In this document: positions 36,761 to 46,247 of the stretch, in pieces
How positions within the stretch are numbered: position 1 is the stretch's first letter
How the letters are laid out: each line of letters begins with the position of its first letter
DNA from: Psychrobacter okhotskensis
GTDB lineage: Bacteria; Pseudomonadota; Gammaproteobacteria; Pseudomonadales; Moraxellaceae
DNA length: 64,000 bases
Assembly (NCBI RefSeq): GCF_013248965.1
Contig: NZ_JABRVQ010000010.1
Coordinates: 1 to 64,000 of the forward strand
Direction of reading: 5' to 3'
Notes under the pieces: model-generated
Database searches by the model: none
Told to the model about the DNA's origin: nothing
Seen by the model: only the letters and a program-made list of their open reading frames with translations
Program-made: the position numbers and the translations under genes

Positions 36761-37621
36761 ATGAGTAATGAAATTGTAAAAGTGTTTGTTGGCTGCGATC
36801 CTAACAATAGTGATCTAGAGCAGATGATGGTGCTAGATCACAGTATAAAAAAGCACACGAGTATGGCGGTTGAAATCGTATGGATGCAGCTTTCTCGTGA
36901 TCCTGACAGCTTTTGGTATTCGAACCCAGAAAAGGGCGAGGGATGGGATACTCGAAAATGGGCAACGCCTTTTTCGGGGTTCCGCTGGGCAATCCCTGAG
37001 TATTGTGATTTTAAAGGCCGTGCAATCTATATGGATGCCGATATGGTTGTGCTTAGCGACTTAAAAGAACTGTGGAATCACCCTATCCAAGGTGAGGGTG
37101 TAGTCGCGGCTAAAACAAAGGATGCCATTGCCCGTCTTTGTACTTGCGTATGGGATTGCCAAAAATCTCAGAAGGTTTTAACGCCTGTCAGTCAGTTAAA
37201 AGCTGATCCAGAAGGGCATAACAAGCTGATGAAACAGTTTAAAGAGCATCCAGAGCTAATCACTCCTTATATAGATAGTTATAACTGTATCGATGGTGAG
37301 GATTTAGAGATTAAAGATATAAAAATCCTTCATTATTCTGATATGGGTACGCAGTTCAGTCACAAATATTCGATACCACGGTTAGAAAAAGAGGGAGCGA
37401 AGCATTGGTTTGACGGAAAAATCATGCCTCATCCAAGACAAGAACTTAGCGACTTATTTGATGCCTATTATCAAGAAGCTATAGATGCAGGTTATAGTTT
37501 AGAAAACTATCGTGTAGAGCCGTTTGGTGTAATACCTAAGAAGTCACATAAGCGTTATAAGGGTAATAAGATAACGCGTCCATTGAAGAGTGGGTTGTTA
37601 TCAAAGATTTTTAAGAGATAG
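36761..37621 (+). CDS. Putative glycosyltransferase, GT8-like
   Basis: The 286-residue protein begins IVKVFVGCDPNNSDLEQMMVLDHSIKKHT, like GT8 family proteins that open with a xVFxGxDxxE segment, and contains FKGRAIYMDADMVVLSDLKELW with the DxD metal site (MDADMV) and KILHYSDMG, similar to the LHF/Y-type His motif of GT8. ATG 36761 follows AGGAGA at 36751-36756; an upstream in-frame ATG at 36746 overlaps that site and is unlikely. It is paired with the preceding transferase gene and ends in a terminator. The C-terminus is basic. Substrate unknown. Confidence 0.75.
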   Translation: MSNEIVKVFVGCDPNNSDLEQMMVLDHSIKKHTSMAVEIVWMQLSRDPDSFWYSNPEKGEGWDTRKWATPFSGFRWAIPEYCDFKGRAIYMDADMVVLSDLKELWNHPIQGEGVVAAKTKDAIARLCTCVWDCQKSQKVLTPVSQLKADPEGHNKLMKQFKEHPELITPYIDSYNCIDGEDLEIKDIKILHYSDMGTQFSHKYSIPRLEKEGAKHWFDGKIMPHPRQELSDLFDAYYQEAIDAGYSLENYRVEPFGVIPKKSHKRYKGNKITRPLKSGLLSKIFKR

Positions 37622-37640
37622 AGTATAAATAATTCTATAT

Positions 37641-37676
37641 AAAAACCCGCTTTTTTAATAAATAGAGCGGGTTTTT
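37641..37676. terminator. Bidirectional terminator at the convergence of glycan genes
   Basis: aaaaacccgct (37641-37651) pairs with agcgggttttt (37666-37676). A/T runs on both sides allow function for the plus-strand transferase pair and the minus-strand wecE operon. Confidence 0.88.
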
Positions 37677-37708
37677 AATTTCAGATTAGTGCAAAAAAAG
37701 ATAGTTAT

Positions 37709-38839
37709 TTAAGAGTAGAAATCAAGAATCGCTTGTATAACGTTTTTCTGCTCATTACGAGTCATACCATAATAAATTGGTAATCTAAGTAGTCTTTCAC
37801 TGTGACTGGTTGTATAAGTATCTTCTCCATGCAGCCTACCACTTTTTTCTCCAGCTACTGACGTATGCAAAGGTATGTAGTGAAAGACAGCAAGTATGCC
37901 GCAGTCCTTTAAATGACTTATTAAGTCAGAGCGCGTCTGCATGTCACATACTTTAATATAAAACATATGAGCATTATGTTGACAGCCGCTTGGTATAGTA
38001 GCTAGTTCAATTTTACCTTTTAACTGAAGTGTTTTAAGGTTATCGTAGTAATACGACCAAGAGTCTAGACGCGCACTGTTTATCTCATCAGCTTTTTCAA
38101 GCTGTCCCCAAAGATAGGCGGCTTGAATATCACTGGGCAGATAACTACTGCCAATATCAACCCACGAGTACTTATCTACCATACCTCTAAAAAACTGACT
38201 TCGGTTGGTGCCTTTTTCTCTAATTATCTCGGCTCTTTCTTTAAACTGATCATCATTAATAATTAATAAGCCACCTTCGCCACCGCTTGTATAGTTCTTA
38301 GTCTCATGAAAACTATAAGTGCCTATATGTCCAATAGTTCCTAAAGCCTGACCTTTATAAGTACTCATCATGCCTTGGGCAGCATCTTCTATAACATAGA
38401 TATTATGGCGGTTTGCTAGTTCCATAATAGTGTCCATCTCACAAGCAACACCTGCATAGTGAACAGGAACAATAGCCTTGGTTCTAGAAGTGATGGCTGA
38501 TTCTATTTTAGATTCATCGATATTCATCGTATCAGGACGGACATCAACAAAAACCACTTTCGCTCCACGTAAGACAAAAGCATTTGCCGTGCTAACAAAG
38601 GTGTAGCTAGGCATAATCACTTCATCACCTGGCTGGATATCTATTAAAAGAGCAGCCATTTCTAATGCTGCAGTACAAGACGGCGTCAGCAGCGCTTTTT
38701 TACAGGAAAGCTCTTTTTCAAACCAAGAGTGACAGCGCTTAGTAAAGTCCCCATCACCAGACATTTTCTCACTGCGCATGGCTTGTAAAACGTACTGGTC
38801 TTCATTACCAGTATATGGGGGTTTATTAAATGGAATCAT
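37709..38839 (-). CDS. wecE: dTDP-4-amino-4,6-dideoxygalactose transaminase
   Basis: WecE (RffA) converts dTDP-4-keto-6-deoxyglucose to dTDP-Fuc4N using PLP and glutamate. The 376-residue protein aligns with the E. coli enzyme almost end to end: MIPFNKPP, LLTPSCTAALEMAALLIDIQPGDEV, FVSTANAFVLRGAKVVFVDVRPDTMNIDE, HYAGVACEMDTI, the catalytic Lys181 in SFHETKNYTSGGEGG, REKGTNRSQFFRG and FHYIPLHTS. Its 5' end overlaps the acetyltransferase gene by 14 bases. It is the last gene of the five-gene minus-strand operon. Confidence 0.95.
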   Translation of the reverse strand: MIPFNKPPYTGNEDQYVLQAMRSEKMSGDGDFTKRCHSWFEKELSCKKALLTPSCTAALEMAALLIDIQPGDEVIMPSYTFVSTANAFVLRGAKVVFVDVRPDTMNIDESKIESAITSRTKAIVPVHYAGVACEMDTIMELANRHNIYVIEDAAQGMMSTYKGQALGTIGHIGTYSFHETKNYTSGGEGGLLIINDDQFKERAEIIREKGTNRSQFFRGMVDKYSWVDIGSSYLPSDIQAAYLWGQLEKADEINSARLDSWSYYYDNLKTLQLKGKIELATIPSGCQHNAHMFYIKVCDMQTRSDLISHLKDCGILAVFHYIPLHTSVAGEKSGRLHGEDTYTTSHSERLLRLPIYYGMTRNEQKNVIQAILDFYS

Positions 38840-39401
38840 TAATACTTTCTTCTTCTAAAAATGTCTTTTCTAATAGTAGTAAGTCCTGCTTTCTATCTTT
38901 AACTCTTCTAGCAGGGTTTCCTACGTATATACCCCATGCTTCTGTGCTTTTATTAACCAGCGTCATAGCACCAATTGAGCAGCCTTCAGCAATAGTGACA
39001 CCAGGCATAATAATACTACCAGCACCCACAATTACTTGACGTTTAAGAGTTACCTTCTCCATTTTCTCATTCTTATATTTTTTTGGAATGAGAGAGTTTA
39101 CCATTGTCTCTCCGCTATAGTCGTCAGACTGTGAAAAAACTTTAACACCATATGCAAGCGTACAAAAGTCCTCAAGTTGAATTCCTTTTATGCCACCTGC
39201 TAGTAAGCACATAGGGGTGATATGGCAGTATGAACCAATTTGGATATGTCCAGATATGATACAAAAGTCATCAATTCTTGAGTTATCACCGATTTCAATT
39301 TGATCGGCATTATAAATACTAGCTTTATCGCTAATTTTTACATTTTTACCAAGAGACTTAAATCCCATCTCTCTTAATTGCTCAGAGTTTAAATAAGCCA
39401 T
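38826..39401 (-). CDS. Left-handed beta-helix acyltransferase, probable dTDP-Fuc4N acetyltransferase
   Basis: The 191-residue protein is built of hexapeptide repeats ([LIV]Gxxxx: NVKISDKASIYNADQIEIGDNSRIDDFCIISGHIQIGSYCHI, GAGSIIMPGVTIAEGCSIGAMTLV) ending with GNPARRVKDRK, the usual cap of sugar O/N-acetyltransferases. It sits between wecF and wecE, so N-acetylation of dTDP-Fuc4N is the natural role by context. Enterobacteria use a GNAT-fold enzyme (WecD) for this step, which is absent here. That function is inferred, not shown by motifs. Confidence 0.8.
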   Translation of the reverse strand: MAYLNSEQLREMGFKSLGKNVKISDKASIYNADQIEIGDNSRIDDFCIISGHIQIGSYCHITPMCLLAGGIKGIQLEDFCTLAYGVKVFSQSDDYSGETMVNSLIPKKYKNEKMEKVTLKRQVIVGAGSIIMPGVTIAEGCSIGAMTLVNKSTEAWGIYVGNPARRVKDRKQDLLLLEKTFLEEESINDSI

Positions 39402-39402
39402 C

Positions 39403-40440
39403 TTAGAAAAGTTCCGTAAGTTGTTGAATTAAAGTCTCTTTGGAAAAATACTGTTTAACTAATAAAACATTGTTTTCATGGTGACGGTAGTTTATATTAT
39501 TGAAATCTTGAATATTGTAGATTTTTAAGCCTTTGTCCTTAAATAATCTCCATTGGCTGGTATCATCACGCATATATACTGTTTTTCCCAGGCCTAGTAA
39601 AGTAATGATATTACCTAATGCCTGCTGTCTACTGTTATTAAAAATCCCAATATCGACAGAACCTTGAAACTTTAGGTAATCATCAAATGGCATGAAGTCT
39701 GTCATTGGATAAAACTTATCGCCGAGCAACTCATTTCCTATTTTAATAACTTTTTTGGCATGATTTTGGTCGCTATAGGAGAGTGGTGTGTATACTCGAA
39801 AATTATTGTCTTCAAATCGGGCTAGTTTTTCAATTATCTCTATATGATTGTTTGTACTATTAGCGGAGTTTCCCAGTTGAATGCTAACCTGGCTATTGGC
39901 TGACTTTTTAATTTCAACTGATTTATAGATATTACTGGTATACATTAAGCACTCTTTATACTCGCCCTGAGCGCCATACCACTCCCTAGCTAAATTGATA
40001 TCACCTTGCATATAGGTAACGAGATAGCCCATTTTCTTAATGACAGGTCGTCTATATATTTCTCTGACACGCCATCTGCGATTGCGCTTGTCAAATTTAT
40101 AAGTGTATAAGTCGTTTCCCCAAATTACCCAGTAACACTTTTTTAGTAGCCATGGAGATAAAAACAGTAGTTTCACGATGCTAATATCAACCAGACTATG
40201 CAGTATTACTTTGTCGGCTTGATGCATCTTTATTAAAATCTGAGAATAATGCTTTAACTTAGACAGTCTTTTTTTGTTAGGAAGTAAGTATATGTTATCT
40301 GATTGAGGTAAGTCTTTTTCAGCCATACCTTTAGACAAATAGAACTCATGGCAATTAAAATCGAAGTTCTCTTTTACCAGCTCTATGAAACTTGGCATAA
40401 ACTTTTCAGCTGAGCCTATATGTAATATCTTATGACTCAT
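39403..40440 (-). CDS. wecF: TDP-Fuc4NAc transferase, WecF/RffT family
   Basis: The 345-residue protein matches glycosyltransferase family 56: SHKILHIGSAEKFMPSFIELV, VIWGNDLYTY, the donor-site IQLGNSANSTNNHIEIIEKL, FMPFDDYLKFQGSVDIGIFNNSRQQALGNIITLLGLGKTVYMR. In enterobacteria WecF adds Fuc4NAc to lipid III precursor in enterobacterial common antigen. Here the acceptor is unknown since no ECA polymerisation genes are seen. Adjacent rfbBA and wecE supply its donor. Its start overlaps the rfbA stop by one base, and the acetyltransferase gene starts one base after its stop. Confidence 0.9.
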   Translation of the reverse strand: MSHKILHIGSAEKFMPSFIELVKENFDFNCHEFYLSKGMAEKDLPQSDNIYLLPNKKRLSKLKHYSQILIKMHQADKVILHSLVDISIVKLLFLSPWLLKKCYWVIWGNDLYTYKFDKRNRRWRVREIYRRPVIKKMGYLVTYMQGDINLAREWYGAQGEYKECLMYTSNIYKSVEIKKSANSQVSIQLGNSANSTNNHIEIIEKLARFEDNNFRVYTPLSYSDQNHAKKVIKIGNELLGDKFYPMTDFMPFDDYLKFQGSVDIGIFNNSRQQALGNIITLLGLGKTVYMRDDTSQWRLFKDKGLKIYNIQDFNNINYRHHENNVLLVKQYFSKETLIQQLTELF

Positions 40441-41312
40441 TATTGTGTCACCAGGTCTAATAAATATTGACCATAGCTGTTTTTGCTAAGTGCCTTGCCA
40501 ATTCTTTCTAAATCTTCTTTTTTTAGCCAGCCATTGTGATAAGCAATTTCTTCTAAGCAAGCAATCTTGAACCCTTGACGCTTTTCAATGGTTTGCACGA
40601 ACATCCCAGCCTCAATTAAACTTTCATGAGTGCCTGTGTCTAACCAAGCAAAGCCACGTCTTAGCAGTTCAACCTTTAGATCTCCACGCCGCATATACAT
40701 TTGATTAATAGTGGTGATTTCAAGCTCACCTCTATCTGAGGGTTTTACCTGTTTAGCAAACTCTATAACATCATTGTCATAAAAGTATAGGCCAGTCACT
40801 GCGAAGTTCGACTTAGGGTTGGTAGGCTTTTCTTCTATTGAAATTGCTCTTTTATTGTCATCAAACTCGACCACTCCAAAACGTTCAGGATCTTTCACCT
40901 GGTAGCCAAATACAGTAGCCCCAGACTTCTGACTCACCGCATTTCGTAATAAGGGAGTTAGACCGGGTCCATAAAAAATATTATCTCCCAGTACTAAACA
41001 CACGTTACTGTCGCCGATAAAATCTTCACCAATAATAAATGCTTGTGCTAACCCATCTGGGCTCGGCTGCACTTTGTATGTAATTTCAATGCCTAACTGG
41101 CTACCGTCTCCTAACAAGCGCTTAAACCCATCGATATCCTCGGGTGTACTGATAACCAGTATCTCTCGAATGCCTGCTAGCATTAAGACAGATAGTGGAT
41201 AATAGATCATCGGTTTATCATAGATTGGCAAAAGCTGTTTTGAGACACCTTGAGTGATTGGATAGAGTCGAGTGCCTGAACCACCTGCTAAGATAATTCC
41301 TTTAGTAGCCAT
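40440..41312 (-). CDS. rfbA: Glucose-1-phosphate thymidylyltransferase
   Basis: RfbA makes dTDP-glucose from glucose-1-phosphate and dTTP. The 290-residue protein begins [17 protein letters not shown] and has [54 protein letters not shown] and [22 protein letters not shown] 41310-41312 is the family start and overlaps the rfbB stop by one base (TAATG). The longer in-frame extension runs into rfbB and is not used. Confidence 0.96.
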   Translation of the reverse strand: MATKGIILAGGSGTRLYPITQGVSKQLLPIYDKPMIYYPLSVLMLAGIREILVISTPEDIDGFKRLLGDGSQLGIEITYKVQPSPDGLAQAFIIGEDFIGDSNVCLVLGDNIFYGPGLTPLLRNAVSQKSGATVFGYQVKDPERFGVVEFDDNKRAISIEEKPTNPKSNFAVTGLYFYDNDVIEFAKQVKPSDRGELEITTINQMYMRRGDLKVELLRRGFAWLDTGTHESLIEAGMFVQTIEKRQGFKIACLEEIAYHNGWLKKEDLERIGKALSKNSYGQYLLDLVTQ

Positions 41313-42370
41313 TAAGTTTTTACTCCCAGTCTTTCGCGTTGATAGCTGCCATCTTGAACACGGCGACACCAATCTAAATTGTTTAAATACCACTCAACTG
41401 TTTTACGAATACCACTTTCAAAGCTTTCTACTGGAGTCCAACCCAAATCATTCTTAATCTTGGAGGCATCAATAGCATAACGTAAATCATGCCCAGGACG
41501 ATCTTCAACAAAAGTAATTAATTCTTCATAAGATTGATTGTTCGATTGAGGCTTTAACTCATCTAAGATGTGGCAAATCGTTTTTACGACTTCAATATTC
41601 TGCATTTCATTGTGGCCACCAATATTATAAGTTTCGCCAATAGCTCCTTCAGTCACAACTTTATAAAGTGCTTTTGCATGATCTTCAACATAAAGCCAGT
41701 CACGTATTTGGTTACCTTTACCATAGATAGGGAGTGCTTTTCCATCTAATGCGTTCAAGATAACTAGAGGTATCAGTTTTTCTGGAAAGTGGTAAGGGCC
41801 ATAGTTGTTAGAGCAGTTAGTGATAACAATAGGCAGACCATAGGTTCGATACCAAACACGAACCAAGTGATCTGAACTGGCTTTTGAGGCAGAGTAGGGA
41901 GAGCTTGGAGCGTAAGGAGTCAACTCAGTAAATAAATCAGTAGTACCTTCTAAATCCCCATACACTTCATCAGTAGATATGTGATGAAATCTAAATTGAG
42001 ATTTCTTATGCTGGTCTAAGCTTTGCCAGTACTTCCGACTAGCTTCTAGAAGCGTATATGTACCAACGATATTAGTGTTTATAAATTCAGAAGGGCCATC
42101 AATTGAGCGATCAACATGTGACTCAGCAGCAAGATGCATGATTAGATCAGGCTGGAATTCACTAAAGGACTGCTCGATAGCTGCCGCATCACATATATCT
42201 ATTTTTTGAAAAGTATAGTTGGGATTGCTTTCAACTTCGACCAGTGATTCTAAGTTTCCTGCATAGGTTAATTTATCAATATTTAAAATCTGATGGTCAG
42301 TATTCTTGATTAAGTAGCGTATAAGAGCGGACCCGATAAAGCCTGCTCCGCCTGTAATGAGAATATGCAT
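41312..42370 (-). CDS. rfbB: dTDP-glucose 4,6-dehydratase
   Basis: RfbB converts dTDP-glucose to dTDP-4-keto-6-deoxyglucose with tightly bound NAD. The 352-residue protein starts [16 protein letters not shown] (Rossmann GxxGxxG), then [24 protein letters not shown] with the catalytic Asp-Glu pair, YSASK (YxxxK) and [18 protein letters not shown], and ends [13 protein letters not shown] 42368-42370 gives the correct start; 25 upstream in-frame residues have no counterpart. It is the first gene of the rfbB-rfbA-wecF-acetyltransferase-wecE unit. Confidence 0.96.
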   Translation of the reverse strand: MHILITGGAGFIGSALIRYLIKNTDHQILNIDKLTYAGNLESLVEVESNPNYTFQKIDICDAAAIEQSFSEFQPDLIMHLAAESHVDRSIDGPSEFINTNIVGTYTLLEASRKYWQSLDQHKKSQFRFHHISTDEVYGDLEGTTDLFTELTPYAPSSPYSASKASSDHLVRVWYRTYGLPIVITNCSNNYGPYHFPEKLIPLVILNALDGKALPIYGKGNQIRDWLYVEDHAKALYKVVTEGAIGETYNIGGHNEMQNIEVVKTICHILDELKPQSNNQSYEELITFVEDRPGHDLRYAIDASKIKNDLGWTPVESFESGIRKTVEWYLNNLDWCRRVQDGSYQRERLGVKT

Positions 42371-42465
42371 ATAATATCTTTTAAAATTTAGTTGATATGA
42401 AGTTACGTAATCAGTTGCTGTGCAAGAATTTGCAAGACTAAGCAAAGAAGCTTCTTATCAAGAAT

Positions 42466-43161
42466 CTAATTAATCACAGAATATAGGGCAATACCAATGG
42501 TAGCGATAAGAACGACACCCGCTATTCTATTACGACGACGAATTTTCTGACGTCTTAATTTAGTTTGCCCGCGGCTGGCTTGATATTGCTCGATATATAT
42601 CTCACCCTCATAGTCCTTATCAAAGATTTTGATGTAGCCAGCAGGTAAAGGCTCAACTGAAATTTTATTTTCAAATTTAATCATTGCTTCATCAAGGCTG
42701 TCTTGATCAACCTGAGTTTCTTTGCCATCTACTTGCTCAGCGATCCATTGCTTTACTAACGCTTTGGTTAGCTTAGTGTTTCTAAAGAACATAGTACTAG
42801 CTAGGTAGTCGTGCGACATACCTGGCATACCTTTGGTTTTATAAAATGCAACATCTGCAGTTATGTCATTAAAGTAGTCAATCGGTTTTTTAACAATAGC
42901 ATCTGCATCTAAATACAAGATATCCTTGTTTGTGAACTTGTCTAAACACTCTAGTACAAAATGTGGTTTAAGACATGTGTTAGCTTCCCAATAGCCCGCA
43001 TCCTCAACTTCACTAAAGTAGTAGCTAATATTAAACTCATCTAGAGAGGACTTTAAACGCATAGCATGCTCTTGATAGCTTGCAGTATAAAAGCAGCAGA
43101 CAATGAAGCTTTGATTATCGCTAACATTAGTAATAGAGTCGGTTTGAACTAATTCGCTCAT
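42466..43161 (-). CDS. Putative nucleotide-sugar transferase with C-terminal membrane anchor
   Basis: The 231-residue protein has SFIVCCFYTASYQEHAMRLKSSL, CLKPHFVLECLDKFTNKDILYLDADAIVKKPIDYF with a DxD metal site (LDADA), a SHDYLASTMFFRNT segment and QVDQDSLDEAM, typical of GT-A nucleotide-diphospho-sugar transferases (Nucleotid_trans-like). Unusually, the C-terminus is a basic stretch (KLRRQKIRRRNR) followed by a final hydrophobic helix (IAGVVLIATIGIALYSVIN), as in a tail-anchored protein. Its catalytic face would then be cytoplasmic. Donor and acceptor unknown. Confidence 0.72.
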   Translation of the reverse strand: MSELVQTDSITNVSDNQSFIVCCFYTASYQEHAMRLKSSLDEFNISYYFSEVEDAGYWEANTCLKPHFVLECLDKFTNKDILYLDADAIVKKPIDYFNDITADVAFYKTKGMPGMSHDYLASTMFFRNTKLTKALVKQWIAEQVDGKETQVDQDSLDEAMIKFENKISVEPLPAGYIKIFDKDYEGEIYIEQYQASRGQTKLRRQKIRRRNRIAGVVLIATIGIALYSVIN

Positions 43162-43249
43162 AAAATTCTCGATAAGTTAAAAACAAATTGAATGGTTATT
43201 TGATAAACTATTAGATGAATAAGGTGGCAGAGTTTCTCTACTAGGTTTT

Positions 43250-44008
43250 TTATACCCACCATTGTGATTTTTCATCTTTATGTAAACTTTTTACTAAAGA
43301 AAAGGCGGTGCCTAAGGCCTGAACTTTATCAAATACAAATAATAAAATTTTTGCTGCTAACGGGTCTAACTTTTTAAAACCCTCATAACGTTCTCGCATA
43401 TTTCTAAGCGTATCGTCTTTACCTATACGGAAGTACGTTAACCCATTATATAAGGTCAAATGCTCGGCATATAGAGCATTTATATTTTCCTCATGGGTGG
43501 TCTTTATGTCTTTCAATCCGCACAAGTATGTTTGCGTTTCATATACTTTAAGTGTATTTACCAGTGTAGTCACATTGAGCAAAATCGCAGAGCGTAGAGG
43601 ATCCGTTGAATGGTCGACAAAAGTATCGCATGCAGATACTATCCAGCGTAAAGATAGACTGTTCAATAAAAAATCAGACTCAGCCTCCCATAACCTTTCA
43701 AACTCTTTAAAAGTTTCTTGCAGTTTGTATCCACGGCGTAAAAGAATAATTAATGTGGCATGATAAAAACAGATTTCTGGCTGATTAATAAACTCTGCCT
43801 TGACCTTATTAAGATGATCAGATAGATTTTTTAAACGCGGTTTGTGAGCATCTTCTACCAATTCAACTTCGTTTTCTGTTAGGATTTTGGCTTTCATATC
43901 TGCATAGAATTTATTAGAGTAACTCGATAGAGCTTCGCTGGCACCCAACTTTTTTTCACTAGCAAATAGTAGAACTGCTTTTCTTTTCCATCCAGACAAC
44001 TCTTTCAT
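43250..44008 (-). CDS. Unknown helical protein of the glycan island, 252 residues
   Basis: I do not recognise this protein. It is rich in charged residues and Leu, with no signal peptide, no DxD and no long hydrophobic span, and looks entirely alpha-helical (for example LSDHLNKVKAEF, ERLWEAESDFLLNSLSLRW, LLNVTTLVNTLKVYETQTY). GAGGAG about 10 bases before ATG 44008 supports the start. It lies between two putative transferase genes on the same strand, with gaps of 88 and 33 bases, so a role in the same glycan pathway or as a partner protein is possible but unproved. Confidence 0.6.
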   Translation of the reverse strand: MKELSGWKRKAVLLFASEKKLGASEALSSYSNKFYADMKAKILTENEVELVEDAHKPRLKNLSDHLNKVKAEFINQPEICFYHATLIILLRRGYKLQETFKEFERLWEAESDFLLNSLSLRWIVSACDTFVDHSTDPLRSAILLNVTTLVNTLKVYETQTYLCGLKDIKTTHEENINALYAEHLTLYNGLTYFRIGKDDTLRNMRERYEGFKKLDPLAAKILLFVFDKVQALGTAFSLVKSLHKDEKSQWWV

Positions 44009-44041
44009 TGAGTCATCACTCCTCTTGTTTATTTTAAAGTT

Positions 44042-44890
44042 CTATATGTTTCTAAATAAACCCTTAGATACAGGAGACTTATTAGTAACTTTAACCCCAT
44101 GCTGATTATACACTTTACCCATCAAGTCAAATGAGGGTACGATACGATCGGTGATGGCCTTATCAAGTTTACAAGGGGCAACCTCATCTTTACTTTCATA
44201 AAATCTAGGTTGGCTGCTATTAATTAAGTCAATGCCGTATAAGTTAATGTGTTTGGCTCCCAAAGTATAAGCCAATTGGGCAGCGACAAAAGCTACCGTG
44301 CCAGCTTCAACAAAGCCATTTTCTATATTTAAAGAAACGCCAATAGGTTTAGGGTAGCTTGTAGAGTCGATTACAAAGTCTTGATGGTCTTTAAACTTAT
44401 TCAAAGAAAGTTTTTTCTTAGCTACTTTGTCCAGTATAGGAAGAGACTTTAAAAGGCTAGTTTTATTATTAACAAGTAACGGTCTATCTACAGGGTAGAT
44501 TATATTAATAAAATCGTGATATTTTTCTATGAGTTCAGGTAAGCTCTCTGCAAGCGAATATAGAACTGGCTTAGTAATGAACAAGGGTTGACCAGAATAT
44601 ATATTCTCTATGATTTTGGGATTATGTTTAATGAATCTATCATCACTAATCACATAGCCAATTATTTTAGCAAAGTTAAAATTTTCGAGTAGAGTAATAC
44701 TGCCATTAACAAAAATAGTAGGGCTATCTAGAAAGTCCTTGTCATAATTCATATTACTTATTGAAGGGCCAGAGGCTATTATATTGACAGACAAATCCTT
44801 ATAGCTAACTAAATCGTTTTTCTGTGTAAATCTGACAATAGAATATGAATTATTAAAGGCTTTAATTTCAACATACTTTGGAGGTTTCAT
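44042..44890 (-). CDS. GT42/DUF115-like putative glycan biosynthesis protein
   Basis: The 282-residue protein has SVNIIASGPSISNMNY, resembling the GNGPSL-type first motif of sialyltransferase-like (GT42) and MptE-like/DUF115 proteins, then IFVNGSITLL, YVISDDRF and, near the C-terminus, AGTVAFVAAQLAYTLGAKHINLYGIDL, matching the GxxVAxxAxxLAxxLGxxxIxLxGxDL signature of that superfamily. Together these suggest a nucleotide-sugar-binding fold; Kdo/sialic-acid-like transfer or LPS modification is plausible. Exact activity unknown. It belongs to the minus-strand run of glycan genes. Confidence 0.55.
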   Translation of the reverse strand: MKPPKYVEIKAFNNSYSIVRFTQKNDLVSYKDLSVNIIASGPSISNMNYDKDFLDSPTIFVNGSITLLENFNFAKIIGYVISDDRFIKHNPKIIENIYSGQPLFITKPVLYSLAESLPELIEKYHDFINIIYPVDRPLLVNNKTSLLKSLPILDKVAKKKLSLNKFKDHQDFVIDSTSYPKPIGVSLNIENGFVEAGTVAFVAAQLAYTLGAKHINLYGIDLINSSQPRFYESKDEVAPCKLDKAITDRIVPSFDLMGKVYNQHGVKVTNKSPVSKGLFRNI

Positions 44891-44989
44891 AAGATAGACT
44901 TTTATTCACAGTTTGGCAATCAAATATATTGTTTAGTATATATAAAAGCATTAAGTATAATTATAGTTCCAGTCTACTTTTTAATAAAA

Positions 44990-46159
44990 CTATTGATCGT
45001 TACCAAATAAATCTCTGGTAAATACTTTATCAGCCACGTCATTTAGCTCATCTGCCCTACGGTTAGCGACAATGATATCACTGATAGACTTAAATTCTTC
45101 TAGATCCCGAATGACTCTTGAGTTGTAAAATAGATCTTCTTGTAAAGCGGGCTCATATACAACTACCTCAATTCCCTTGGCCTTGATTCGCTTCATCACA
45201 CCTTGAATAGATGAAGCTCTAAAATTATCTGAGCCACTTTTCATTGTCAATCTATGTACACCGACGATCTTAGGGTTTTTAGAAATTATAGTATTGGCTA
45301 TAAAGTCTTTACGAGTCTTATTAGAGTCAACAATAGCTTTAATTAGATTGCTTGGAACTTCATCGTAATTGGCCAATAACTGCTTGGTATCTTTTGGTAG
45401 GCAGTAGCCACCATAACCAAATGAGGGGTTGTTGTAATGACTACCAATACGTGGGTCTAGCCCTACACCTTCAATAATTTGTCTGGTATCAAGTCCGTAA
45501 GTTTGAGCATAAGTATCGAGTTCGTTAAAGTAAGCCACACGCATTGCGAGATAGGTATTTGAAAACAGCTTAATAGCTTCCGCCTCAGTTGATTCAGTAT
45601 AAAGAATAGGAACATCTTTTTTAATAGCACCCTCAAGCAATAGCGTAGCAAATTGCTTAGCTTTTTCTAGCTGACCACCGATAATAATTCGAGAAGGGTA
45701 GAGGTTATCATGTAGAGCTTGACCCTCTCTCAAAAATTCAGGTGAAAATATAATGTTTTTTGTAGATAGACGATCTTTTAGATTTTCGGTGAATCCAACA
45801 GGAACCGTAGATTTAATAACGATTAATGCATTTTTATTGACTGCGAGCACCTCATCGATAACTGATTCAACACTTTTGGTGTTAAAAAAATTTGTCTCAG
45901 GGTCATAATCGGTTGGAGTAGCAATAATTATGATATCAGCATGTTTATATGCTACTTTTGCCTCTAAAGTTGCATTAAAGTTAATGCTTTTATTGGCTAA
46001 GAAGTCTTCAATATCTTTATCTTCAAGAGGTGATTGCTTGAGGTTAAGCAGGTCAGCTCTTTCAGGAACAATATCAACAGCTATGACCTCGTTATGTTGT
46101 GCAAGCAACATAGCGTTAGATAATCCGACATAACCTGTACCTACTACGGTGATATTCAT
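44990..46159 (-). CDS. ugd: UDP-glucose 6-dehydrogenase
   Basis: Ugd oxidises UDP-glucose to UDP-glucuronic acid with two NAD. The 389-residue length equals that of the E. coli short type. Motifs are [19 protein letters not shown] (NAD site), [43 protein letters not shown], the catalytic Cys253 in [14 protein letters not shown], and [25 protein letters not shown]-GlcA would feed acidic sugars into the surface glycan made by neighbouring transferases. Confidence 0.95.
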   Translation of the reverse strand: MNITVVGTGYVGLSNAMLLAQHNEVIAVDIVPERADLLNLKQSPLEDKDIEDFLANKSINFNATLEAKVAYKHADIIIIATPTDYDPETNFFNTKSVESVIDEVLAVNKNALIVIKSTVPVGFTENLKDRLSTKNIIFSPEFLREGQALHDNLYPSRIIIGGQLEKAKQFATLLLEGAIKKDVPILYTESTEAEAIKLFSNTYLAMRVAYFNELDTYAQTYGLDTRQIIEGVGLDPRIGSHYNNPSFGYGGYCLPKDTKQLLANYDEVPSNLIKAIVDSNKTRKDFIANTIISKNPKIVGVHRLTMKSGSDNFRASSIQGVMKRIKAKGIEVVVYEPALQEDLFYNSRVIRDLEEFKSISDIIVANRRADELNDVADKVFTRDLFGNDQ

Positions 46160-46247
46160 GAAGAGTCCAATGTTATAGGTGGTTGATTGTTTTCAAGAAG
46201 TTATGACTTAACCTGCAGCATCTATTGGCATAGTTTCTTATTTAAAC

